From assembly GCA_965213905.1 (NCBI GenBank), contig OZ243922.1:2728001-2792000 (forward strand): a stretch of 64,000 nt of DNA, written 5' to 3'. Positions 56,525 to 63,815 of the stretch are shown here, piece after piece (position 1 is the stretch's first letter; each line of letters opens with the position of its first letter). The translations under genes were made by a program, and so were the position numbers. This DNA is from SIRX01 sp965213905 (GTDB lineage: Bacteria > Actinomycetota > Rubrobacteria > Rubrobacterales > Rubrobacteraceae). Below the pieces are notes generated by a model. It searched no databases, was not told the origin of the DNA, and worked only from the letters and a program-made list of their open reading frames with translations.

Positions 56525-56969
56525 AAGCTTGTCAGCACGCCGCCGAGGGCGGCTTTCAGCATTTCAGCTAATCAGCCTTTTAGTTTATTTATGAACGGCG
56601 CCAGCATACGCTTTACTTCCCTTGTCTTCCCGGTAAGACCTTCGTACGGTGAGGAATCTAGGTGGTTCAGGTCTTTGGCAAGCAGCAGGTGGTATTCTAG
56701 CTCGCCGGCCGAACCCATTGCTATTAGCATAAAACGAGCCAGCCCCGCGTCGCCACTACGACCGCACTCCTCGGCCATGTTAGCCGGTATGGAGGCCGCG
56801 GATCGCCGGATTTGGCTCGTAAGTCCGTATAGCTCCTCTTTTGGAAACCCAGCGGTCGCTTTGTAAGCTTCTAGGGTGAGCCGGTGTGCCTGTCTGCCGG
56901 ACCTGCAAATTCCTAAAGTCCCGCATCGCTCTCCCTGACTAGCTGACAGGCTGAGTTGCTGACAAGCTT
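56525..56969. mobile_element. 445-base element 3 with 12-base terminal inverted repeats and CTGA arrays
   Basis: AAGCTTGTCAGC (56525-56536) and GCTGACAAGCTT (56958-56969) are perfect inverted termini. Inside, TCAGC repeats at 8-base spacing on the left (56556, 56564, 56572; 56532 is in the same phase) and CTGA repeats at 8-base spacing on the right (56935, 56943, 56951, 56959). A GCCGCC/GGCGGC hairpin lies at 56539-56553. The element carries a broken four-helix-bundle gene whose stop codon lies in the left array. I see no target-site duplication and no transposase, so mobility would need a helper. The last base overlaps the stop codon of the ornithine cyclodeaminase-like gene. Confidence 0.6.
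56572..56926 (-). pseudogene. Four-helix-bundle (S23/23S-IVS-type) protein gene with a frameshift
   Basis: The 355-base region reads MRDFRNLQVRQ from ATG 56926-56924, then shifts frame by one base near 56889-56894. It continues HRLTLEAYKATAGFPKEELY, GLTSQIRRSAASIPANMAEE, RFMLIAMGSAGELEYHLLLA and KRMLAPFINKLKG to a TGA at 56574-56572. Removing one base gives a 117-residue protein of the small four-helix-bundle family first seen in 23S rRNA intervening sequences. A Trp of the usual VWQKA motif is also changed to Arg. The downstream ATG 56778 could make only a 68-residue C-terminal piece. The gene is either inactive or the base is a sequencing error. Confidence 0.8.
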
Positions 56970-57919
56970 TAAAATTCTATATCTCTACCCACGTCTTGCT
57001 TTACGGCCCGGTCGTAGACGATTCTGGCGGCGGCCAGGTCTTCGAGGGCGAGCCCCTGGCTGGCGAAGAGGGTTATGTCTTCGGGACCGCGACGGCCCGG
57101 CAGGTGGCCGGCGACGACCTGGCCGAGCTCGTAGACGGCTTCGGGGAGTATGGCCCCGGTCTCCAGCGAAGGCATCAGGTCTCCCGCTTCGAGTCCCAAC
57201 TCCTCGCGGGAGTCCACGCAGACGAAGCCTGCCCGCCGGACGACCTCTCGGTCTATCTCGCTCTTGAAGATGAAGTTCGACCCGGCGGCGTTTACGTGCG
57301 CCCCCGGCCGGAGCCACTCGCCTTTCAGGACGGGTTCTTTTGACGAGGTCACGGTAACGACGATGTCCTGGGCGGCGGGCTCCTCGGGCGCGGCGGTAGT
57401 CTCCACCTCCATACCGAGCTTTTCACCCATCTTTGCGGCGAACGCTTTGCGGCCCTCCTCCGAGCGACTGTGGACGACGACCTTTTCGAGGTCCTTGACC
57501 GCCGCGACGGCTTCAAGCTGGCTCTCGGCCTGCCAGCCGGCGCCGTAGATGCCCAAAGTGGCCGCGTCTTCGCGGGCGAGGTGTTTGGTGGCGACGCCGC
57601 TCGCCGCGCCGGTGCGGAGCTGGCCCATCTTGTCCGACTGGATTATGGAGAGCAACTCGCCGCCCTCGGAGTCGAAGAGCATGGTGTAGAACCGGGCGCC
57701 AGTGGACGCAACAGAGTAAACCTTGATGCCCATGAGATCCAGCTCCGGGGCGCCGGCGGCCATGTAGCTCAGGCCGCCCGCGGGTAGGGAGACGCGGCGG
57801 CGGGCGCGGTTGGTCGCGTTGCCTTCGGCACCTTCTCTCAGCACGGACTCCACGGCGTCGAGGGTGGAGTCCATATCCAGCAGGCGCCCGACCTCGTCTT
57901 CGGTCAGCAGTAAGGTCAT
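56969..57919 (-). CDS. Ornithine cyclodeaminase / mu-crystallin family protein
   Basis: A 316-residue NAD(P)-dependent enzyme. LLLTEDEVGRLLDMDSTLDA opens it. ELDLMGIKVYSVASTGARFY holds the substrate Lys, GQLRTGAASGVATKHLARED the cofactor contact, and LGIYGAGWQAESQLEAVAAV the Rossmann loop. Members deaminate ornithine, reduce imino acids or make alanine; this one is not resolvable. The frame opens at 57940, but ATG 57919-57917 has GGAGAGGAGAGAGC upstream and is preferred. It is divergent from trpG with 45 bases between. Confidence 0.84.
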   Translation of the reverse strand: MTLLLTEDEVGRLLDMDSTLDAVESVLREGAEGNATNRARRRVSLPAGGLSYMAAGAPELDLMGIKVYSVASTGARFYTMLFDSEGGELLSIIQSDKMGQLRTGAASGVATKHLAREDAATLGIYGAGWQAESQLEAVAAVKDLEKVVVHSRSEEGRKAFAAKMGEKLGMEVETTAAPEEPAAQDIVVTVTSSKEPVLKGEWLRPGAHVNAAGSNFIFKSEIDREVVRRAGFVCVDSREELGLEAGDLMPSLETGAILPEAVYELGQVVAGHLPGRRGPEDITLFASQGLALEDLAAARIVYDRAVKQDVGRDIEF

Positions 57920-57964
57920 GCTCTCTCCTCTCCGGGACATCTACTTGCTACAATTCCTCTACTC

Positions 57965-58528
57965 ATGCGGGTTCTTATCATAGACAACTACGACTCCTTT
58001 ACCTACAACCTCGTGCAGTACCTCGGGGAGCTCGGGGCCGAGGTCGTCGTCCGGCGCAACGACGAAGTCACGGCGGACGAGGTCTCCGCCCTCCACGTTG
58101 ATAGGATAGTCGTCTCACCCGGTCCGTGCACGCCCGACGAGGCGGGGGTTTCACTGCCGCTCGTCGGGGAGCTGTCGGGAGAGGTGCCGATCCTGGGCGT
58201 TTGTCTGGGCCACCAGTCTATCGGGCAGGCCTTCGGGGCGGACGTGGTTCGGGGCGAGCCGGTCCACGGCAAGACGGCCCGCATCCACCACGACGGCAAA
58301 GGCGTGTACGCGGGGCTCGAGCAGGACTTCGAGGCGACCCGCTACCACTCGCTCGTCATCGAGCCGGATTCTATGCCGGATTGTCTGGTCGTCACCTCGG
58401 AGACCGAGGACGGTGTGATCATGGGCGTCCGGCACCGCGAGCACCCGACCGAAGGCGTCCAGTTCCACCCCGAGAGCGTCCTGACTACGAGCGGTAAAGC
58501 CCTGCTCGAAAACTTCCTGGGGCTCTAA
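57965..58528 (+). CDS. trpG: Anthranilate synthase component II (glutaminase)
   Basis: A 187-residue class I glutamine amidotransferase supplying ammonia to TrpE. VLIIDNYDSFTYNLVQYLGE, ILGVCLGHQSIGQAFGADVV with the nucleophile Cys, and GVQFHPESVLT with the His/Glu pair are present. In some bacteria the same subunit serves p-aminobenzoate synthesis. No Shine-Dalgarno precedes the ATG; TACAAT lies ten bases upstream and may be its -10, giving a very short leader. First gene of trpGDC. Confidence 0.93.
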   Translation: MRVLIIDNYDSFTYNLVQYLGELGAEVVVRRNDEVTADEVSALHVDRIVVSPGPCTPDEAGVSLPLVGELSGEVPILGVCLGHQSIGQAFGADVVRGEPVHGKTARIHHDGKGVYAGLEQDFEATRYHSLVIEPDSMPDCLVVTSETEDGVIMGVRHREHPTEGVQFHPESVLTTSGKALLENFLGL

Positions 58529-58530
58529 CG

Positions 58531-59556
58531 GTGTTCCGGGACTCCCTGCGAAAAGTAGCCGCCGGGAAGGCCCTCACCGAAGGCGAGGCCGAGCGCGCGC
58601 TGGAGGAGATCATGGAGGGAACCGTCCCGCCGGCGGCCACCGCGTCACTCCTGACCGCGATGCGGCTCCGGGGCGAAACGGTGCCGGAGATCTCGGGTTT
58701 TGCCCGCGCCATGCGCCGCTTCGCCGAAAGAGTCGAAGCCCCGGAGGACGTGGTAGATACCTGCGGCACGGGCGGCGACGCGAAAGGAACCATCAATATT
58801 TCTACCGCCGCGGCTTTCGTTGCGCGGGGGGCGGGGGTTACCATCGCAAAGCACGGCAACCGGGCCGCAACGAGCCGGGCTGGCTCCGCCGACGTGCTGG
58901 AGGCTCTCGGCGCGGAGATAGAACTCGGGCCGGAGCAGGTATCACAGTGCATCGCCGCCTCAGGGGTCGGTTTTATGTTCGCCCGCACCCACCACCCGGC
59001 CATGAAGTTCGTGGCGCCCGTAAGGGCTGAGTTGCCGTTTCGCACCATCTTCAACCTGCTCGGCCCGCTCACTAACCCCGCCGGGGCCAGGCGCCAGGTT
59101 ATAGGGGTGTTCGACCGGTCGTACGTGCGGCCCGTGGCCCAGACGCTCGCCGGGTTGGGCGCCCGGAGCGCGCTCGTGGTCCACGGCGAGGACGGGATGG
59201 ATGAGATCACGGTGACCACCAAAACCTTCGTCGCCGAAGTCCGGGGCGGCGAGACCCGAGAGTACGAGATCTCCCCGGAAGACTTCGGCCTCTCCCGGCA
59301 CGCCCCGGATGGTCTTTTGGGCGGGGACGCCCACCTCAACGCCCGCATCCTGCGCCGCGTACTATCCGGCGAGGAACGCGGCGCGGCGCGGGAAGTGATC
59401 CAGCTAAACGCCGCCGCCGCGATATACGTCGCAGATAAAGCCGAGAGCCTGAAGGAGGGCGTATTAAAGGCCGGGAAATCTCTTGAAACCGGGGCCGCTA
59501 ACGAAGCACTCGAAGATTTCGTGAAAACCACCCGCCGCCTTTCGAGGGCCGTATGA
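58531..59556 (+). CDS. trpD: Anthranilate phosphoribosyltransferase
   Basis: A 341-residue enzyme transferring phosphoribose to anthranilate. DVVDTCGTGGDAKGTINIST (PRPP-binding glycine loop), IAKHGNRAATSRAGSADVLE, FARTHHPAMKFVAPVRAEL, RTIFNLLGPLTNPAGARRQV and VVHGEDGMDEI are characteristic. The GTG start is two bases after the trpG stop, and the end overlaps trpC (ATGA). Confidence 0.95.
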   Translation: MFRDSLRKVAAGKALTEGEAERALEEIMEGTVPPAATASLLTAMRLRGETVPEISGFARAMRRFAERVEAPEDVVDTCGTGGDAKGTINISTAAAFVARGAGVTIAKHGNRAATSRAGSADVLEALGAEIELGPEQVSQCIAASGVGFMFARTHHPAMKFVAPVRAELPFRTIFNLLGPLTNPAGARRQVIGVFDRSYVRPVAQTLAGLGARSALVVHGEDGMDEITVTTKTFVAEVRGGETREYEISPEDFGLSRHAPDGLLGGDAHLNARILRRVLSGEERGAAREVIQLNAAAAIYVADKAESLKEGVLKAGKSLETGAANEALEDFVKTTRRLSRAV

Positions 59557-60311
59557 CAATACTGGACGACCTCGCCGTCGCCGCCAAAAAGCGGGCGGAG
59601 GAGCTTCGGGAACAAACCGGCCTCGACGCCCTCTACGAGCGGGCGCTGGCCTCCGAGAAACGGGATTTCGCCGCCGCGCTCGCCGCGCCGGGCCTCTCGG
59701 TCGTCTCTGAGATAAAGCGGGCTTCGCCCTCGGCGGGCTTTATCCGGGAAGTAGAACCCGCGGAGTGGGGGGCGCGCTACGAGGCGGAAGGCGCGGCCTG
59801 TCTCTCCGTGCTCACGGAGCCCGACTGGTTCAAGGGGAGCCTGGAAGACCTCGGCGCGGCGCGGAGGGCAACGACGCTGCCGGTCATCCGCAAAGACTTC
59901 ACCGTGGACGAAGCCCAGGTTCTCGAAGCCGGAACGCGGGCCGACGCGGTGCTGCTAATAGCCTCGCTCTTCGACACCGCCACGCTCGCCCGCTACGTCG
60001 CGCTCGCCGACGAAGTCGGTTTGACGCCCCTGGTCGAGATCCACGACGAAAAAGAGGCGGAGCGGGCGCTGGAATCCGGGGCCCGCGTGATAGGCGTAAA
60101 CAACCGCAACCTCAAAGACTTCAGCGTAGACCTCGGTAACTTCGAGCGTCTGGCAAACTGGCTTTCCGGGGCCACGCTCGTCGCGGAGAGCGGGGTAAAA
60201 ACACCCGAAGACGGCCGGCGATTGCTGGACGCCGGGGCGGACGCCGTGCTCGTCGGAGAGGCGGCCATGCGAGATCCCGCGTTGGTGGCAATGATTTCGG
60301 TGCAGTCCTGA
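59553..60311 (+). CDS. trpC: Indole-3-glycerol-phosphate synthase
   Basis: A 252-residue TIM-barrel enzyme. SVVSEIKRASPSAGFIREVE (catalytic Lys and Glu), CLSVLTEPDWFKGSLEDL, LPVIRKDFTVDEAQVLEA, RVIGVNNRNLKDFSVDL and LVAESGVKTPEDGRRLLDAG are all present. It ends the trpGDC cluster; trpF, trpB and trpA do not follow. The next gene is of clearly different base composition. Confidence 0.95.
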   Translation: MTILDDLAVAAKKRAEELREQTGLDALYERALASEKRDFAAALAAPGLSVVSEIKRASPSAGFIREVEPAEWGARYEAEGAACLSVLTEPDWFKGSLEDLGAARRATTLPVIRKDFTVDEAQVLEAGTRADAVLLIASLFDTATLARYVALADEVGLTPLVEIHDEKEAERALESGARVIGVNNRNLKDFSVDLGNFERLANWLSGATLVAESGVKTPEDGRRLLDAGADAVLVGEAAMRDPALVAMISVQS

Positions 60312-60325
60312 GTCACTTCGCACGG

Positions 60326-60331
60326 TAATAT
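60326..60331 (+). promoter_or_regulatory. -10 TAATAT six bases before the OLD-type gene
   Basis: TAATAT ends six bases before ATG 60338; the intervening AGAAGT is at most a weak Shine-Dalgarno. A separate, possibly leaderless, promoter fits with acquisition of this gene as a single unit. Confidence 0.4.
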
Positions 60332-60337
60332 AGAAGT

Positions 60338-61720
60338 ATGAGCTTACAAGAACTTGAACTCCAAGGACTTCGTGGTTTCGCAACTTTGCAAAGACTCCCA
60401 TTTGCCATACCCAATGGAAGCCATGGCAGTGGATTAACTACACTAGTTGGGCCGAACAATGGTGGCAAATCTACTATTGTCGAGGCATTACGAGCACTAG
60501 CCGCCCCGTCACCTCAAAGTTCATCGCAACCCCGGAGCTTCACTGAAGGGCGTCGGAACAAGCGTGCTGGGGACAGGATCACTATTCTGGCAACGGACCA
60601 TAGCGGCAACGTTGGCGGACTCCGTACCGTCGAATCTGGAGGAAGTGAAACTGAATGGTTTCCCAACCAATTAGGGGAGCGGATTTTCGTCCTACCTTCT
60701 CGCCGGTACTTTGATCCACTGTTCTACAAGAATGCAATGACGCGAGACAACTACATAGTTCAGTACGATATGTCATCAACTGCTCGCGGGGGACCGCTAC
60801 AGCAATTCGGCTCTCGCTTATTTCAAGTTCAGCAGAAGCGCGAGGAGTTCGATGCCGTATTGGGAGAGGTCATCAATCCAATACCAAAGTGGACTATCGA
60901 TCAGACGGATTCTGAACGATACTACCTAAAGGTAGAAACAAGCGGTCAATATCATAGTAGCGAAGGCATGGGCGAGGGTCTCGTAAGCCTGCTCATCATT
61001 GTAGATGCCCTTTATGATTCAAGTTCGGACGACGTAATCGTTATAGACGAGCCAGAACTGTCTCTACATCCTTCTTTGCAACGACGTCTCTTTGCACTCC
61101 TCAGCAAATACGCTGCTGATCGACAGATAATAATTGCGACGCACTCACCCTATTTCGTTGACTTCAATACACTGCTAAGTGGGGCGAGAATTGCGCGTCT
61201 CCATTTGCGGGACGGCAACTCTATGATTTCTACTCTTAGTAAGCCAACAATCAAGCTTCTCGCTGGATTCGTTCGTAATTACAACAATCCTCACGTACTG
61301 GGCCTCAATGCTCGCGAAGCTTTTTTTCTGGAGGACGGAATAATACTAGTCGAAGGGCAAGAAGACGTTGTCTTCTATCAAAAGATAGCAGATCAACTCG
61401 GAATTCAGATAAAGGGAGATTTTTTCGGCTGGGGTGTTGGAGGAGCCGATAGTATGCGAGCAATCGCATCGCTTCTCGCTGAACTTGGTTTCAAAAAGGT
61501 TGGAGGGGTGCTTGACAATGATAAGGCTAATCTCTTACCAAAGCTCGAAGAAGAATTTTCACAGTACCAGTTCCATGCTATTCCCGCAGATGATGTTCGC
61601 ACCAAAAAAGAAAAGCATCTACAAGCGAAAACAGGCATACTTGACGAATCAGGTACGCTACGAGGTGAGTATGAAGAGTCTGTGATTGAGTTGTTCACTC
61701 GTCTCAATCAAATGCTGTAA
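60338..61720 (+). CDS. OLD-family ATPase with TOPRIM nuclease domain
   Basis: A 460-residue protein. The ABC-type ATPase half has TLVGPNNGGKSTIVEALRAL (Walker A, near residue 40), SEGMGEGLVSLLIIVDALYD (signature region), DVIVIDEPELSLHPSLQRRL (Walker B) and IIIATHSPYFVDFNTLL. The TOPRIM half has IILVEGQEDVVFYQKIADQL (Glu) and GGVLDNDKANLLPKLEEEF (Asp-x-Asp). It thus matches OLD/GajA-like nucleases, which act in phage defence. No UvrD-like gajB or reverse transcriptase partner is beside it. Its G+C is visibly lower than every neighbour (many A/T third positions), strong evidence for horizontal transfer. Confidence 0.83.
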   Translation: MSLQELELQGLRGFATLQRLPFAIPNGSHGSGLTTLVGPNNGGKSTIVEALRALAAPSPQSSSQPRSFTEGRRNKRAGDRITILATDHSGNVGGLRTVESGGSETEWFPNQLGERIFVLPSRRYFDPLFYKNAMTRDNYIVQYDMSSTARGGPLQQFGSRLFQVQQKREEFDAVLGEVINPIPKWTIDQTDSERYYLKVETSGQYHSSEGMGEGLVSLLIIVDALYDSSSDDVIVIDEPELSLHPSLQRRLFALLSKYAADRQIIIATHSPYFVDFNTLLSGARIARLHLRDGNSMISTLSKPTIKLLAGFVRNYNNPHVLGLNAREAFFLEDGIILVEGQEDVVFYQKIADQLGIQIKGDFFGWGVGGADSMRAIASLLAELGFKKVGGVLDNDKANLLPKLEEEFSQYQFHAIPADDVRTKKEKHLQAKTGILDESGTLRGEYEESVIELFTRLNQML

Positions 61721-61753
61721 GTATTTGTGTTGGTGCAGTGCTTTTACCTTTCT

Positions 61754-62506
61754 TCAACCACGAATCTGGTTCTTCTCTTCCAGCAACTCCCGGATCTTCT
61801 TCTCCGTCGCGTCGTAAGCGCCCTCGCCGAAGTGTTTGTAGCGGATAAAGCCGTCGGCGTCTATGAGATACCAGGCCGGCCAGTAAAGTTGGTTGTAGGC
61901 GTTCCAGGTGGCGTAGTTGTTGTCGAGGACGACGGGGTACTGGATGCCGGCTTCCTGGACGGCCGCCGCGACGTTGTCGTAGTCCTTTTCGAACTCGAAC
62001 TCCGGCGAGTGAACCCCGATCACCTGGAGACCTTCGTCCGAATATTCTTCGTGAAAACCGCTGATGTACGGCTGCGCGTTTTGACAGTTGATGCAGGTGT
62101 AGGTCCAGAACTCCAGCAGCACCACCTTCTCGCCCCGGAGTGCTTCGAGCGAGACGCCGTCGGTGTTGATGTAGCCGGTTGGGCCGGTGATCTCCGCCGC
62201 GCGCTTGAACTCTTCTTCTTTCGCGGCGATCCTGGTCGCCTCACCATCAGGCTTACCCCGGGCTTGCTCCGTTCCCGGACCCTCCTGTTTCTCGGATTCG
62301 CCGGGTGCGGGCTCGGGGTTTTCTGTCCCGGCGGATTCGGTGGTGTCCGGCCTTTCTATGACCTCGCCGGTGGTCGGCTGGACCACCCGGGCTTGCGTGG
62401 CGGCCTGGCCTACGGCGTTGAACCGGAACTCTACAAAGGCTATGGCGCCGAGGATTATCAGCACCGTTAGGGCGAGAAGTATGGGTTTCGGGACTAGCGA
62501 CCTCAT
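61754..62506 (-). CDS. TlpA-like membrane-anchored thioredoxin-family protein
   Basis: A 250-residue protein. An N-terminal span (about residues 8-27) and a Pro/Glu/Thr-rich linker (to residue 90) lead to a redoxin domain with LEFWTYTCINCQNAQPYISG (CxxC as CINC), QVIGVHSPEFEFEKDYDNVA, YPVVLDNNYATWNAYNQLYW and the cis-Pro WPAWYLIDADGFIRYKHFGE. The CINC form and the adjacent CcdA resemble the two halves of mycobacterial DipZ, here as separate proteins. It should reduce extracytoplasmic disulfides using electrons from CcdA. Its start overlaps the ccdA stop by four bases. Confidence 0.86.
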   Translation of the reverse strand: MRSLVPKPILLALTVLIILGAIAFVEFRFNAVGQAATQARVVQPTTGEVIERPDTTESAGTENPEPAPGESEKQEGPGTEQARGKPDGEATRIAAKEEEFKRAAEITGPTGYINTDGVSLEALRGEKVVLLEFWTYTCINCQNAQPYISGFHEEYSDEGLQVIGVHSPEFEFEKDYDNVAAAVQEAGIQYPVVLDNNYATWNAYNQLYWPAWYLIDADGFIRYKHFGEGAYDATEKKIRELLEEKNQIRG

Positions 62507-63204
62507 AGTAGTACCTCACTTAGTAGTCGGAAGTTGGCGAGTAAGCTGAGCGTGTCGGTAAACACGAGCACGCCCATACCGATGAGAACCACGCCGAAGG
62601 CGGTGTGCAGGCGCGTGGCGGCCCCCCGGTGCTTTTTGATAAACCCGAACGCCCGGGATGGGAAGAGGGCAACGAGCAGAAATGGCGCCCCGAGGCCGAG
62701 GGCGTAGGCGAGCAGCAGCGGGAAAGCGGAGGCCGGCCGGGCGGCGGCGAGTGCCAGGGTGCTCCCCAGTATCGGCCCGACGCACGGCGTCCAGGCCACC
62801 GCGAAAGAGGCGCCGAACAGCAAGGGCGCCAGATGCCCCGGCCCGCTTGCCGCCGGCCGCACCGAGAACCGGCGGTCCAGGAAAGGCAGTCGGAGCAGCC
62901 CGGTCAGGTGGAGTCCCAGAAGGATCACGACCACCCCCGCGACGCGCGAGAGCCCGGCGAGAACCTCCGTGGCGGCGTTCTGTAGCGCCGCGTTGAGAAC
63001 GACGCCCAGGACGGCGAAAACTATCGAAAACCCGGCCACGAAAAGCACCGTGCCAAAGAGTAAATCCCGGCGCTTGAGCTCCGTGTAGCCGAGCGAGGTG
63101 CCCGCAAGCTGGGCCAGAAAAGCCGGTATCACCGGCAACATGCACGGCGACACGAAAGACGCCGTCCCCGCGAGCAAGGCGAGCAATAGTGTAGGCTCGT
63201 TCAC
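62503..63204 (-). CDS. CcdA/DsbD-type transmembrane electron carrier
   Basis: A 233-residue protein with six hydrophobic spans. FVSPCMLPVIPAFLAQLAGT holds the first conserved cysteine and FAVAWTPCVGPILGSTLALA the second, the pair that passes electrons from cytoplasmic thioredoxin across the membrane. The GTG start (63204-63202) has AGAGG about 13 bases upstream, longer than usual. Co-transcribed with the TlpA-like gene; the pair may serve cytochrome c maturation or general extracytoplasmic reduction. Confidence 0.9.
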   Translation of the reverse strand: MNEPTLLLALLAGTASFVSPCMLPVIPAFLAQLAGTSLGYTELKRRDLLFGTVLFVAGFSIVFAVLGVVLNAALQNAATEVLAGLSRVAGVVVILLGLHLTGLLRLPFLDRRFSVRPAASGPGHLAPLLFGASFAVAWTPCVGPILGSTLALAAARPASAFPLLLAYALGLGAPFLLVALFPSRAFGFIKKHRGAATRLHTAFGVVLIGMGVLVFTDTLSLLANFRLLSEVLL

Positions 63205-63330
63205 GCTGCTACGAACCTCTTTGCGGAACAGGCTCTACCGCCGATACGCCTCCTCCTTCCGAAATGGTTGTTTCGTACAGCGATTCTGGCACGGGAACAG
63301 GCGGCGGACAACACGTTTCCGTCCCGGGCG

Positions 63331-63345
63331 TTCTTATCGTAAGAA
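63331..63345. promoter_or_regulatory. Palindrome in the ccdA upstream region
   Basis: TTCTTA and TAAGAA are separated by TCG in the 174-base gap 63205-63378. It could be an operator for the ccdA operon. No clear -35/-10 pair is visible beside it. Confidence 0.3.
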
Positions 63346-63378
63346 ACAGTTAAGGTCTCGGTCTCCGGCTACGAAATT

Positions 63379-63786
63379 TCAAGAGGGAGCGAAGTACCAG
63401 ATAAAAAAAGCGTAAATACCGAACAACAGGGACGCGAAGAGTGCCAGCGCATAAAGCGTCTCCGCCAACGTCCACTGATGATCGGGCTCATTAAAGGTGT
63501 TTGACAACCTCTCGCCCAAGAGCAATAACCCGGAAGACAAGGCAAGAGAGCCCAATAGAAGCAAGTGTATGAGGCCTCTCTCCCGCTGCTCGAAAAAATT
63601 GCTTAGAAATCCGCCAGCCGTAACCGAAATTCCTATCCAGATGATTTCTGCTGCGAGGACGAGAAAGAAAAGGGCTTGTAACACTACGATCCACCATCGA
63701 GTGTTGTTACTTTCTGGGCTCACTTCTGCTTCGAGCGTCTTATACCAGAAGTCTTCATATCCTCGGCGTTCGTCTTGTTTTTCCAC
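63379..63786 (-). CDS. Hypothetical membrane protein (135 residues)
   Basis: A charged N terminus of about 30 residues is followed by three hydrophobic spans: WWIVVLQALFFLVLAAEIIW, LIHLLLLGSLALSSGLLLLG and ETLYALALFASLLFGIYAFF. The base composition is lower in G+C than most of the window, like the OLD-type gene though less extreme. The GTG start (63786-63784) has no strong Shine-Dalgarno. Family not recognised. Confidence 0.55.
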   Translation of the reverse strand: MEKQDERRGYEDFWYKTLEAEVSPESNNTRWWIVVLQALFFLVLAAEIIWIGISVTAGGFLSNFFEQRERGLIHLLLLGSLALSSGLLLLGERLSNTFNEPDHQWTLAETLYALALFASLLFGIYAFFIWYFAPS

Positions 63787-63815
63787 CCCGCGTTGCGAAG
63801 CATAGCACGGTGTTT

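Noticed and set aside
61434..61685. An 83-codon frame inside the OLD-type gene
   Set aside because: It is a +2 shadow over the conserved TOPRIM region and has no recognisable domain.
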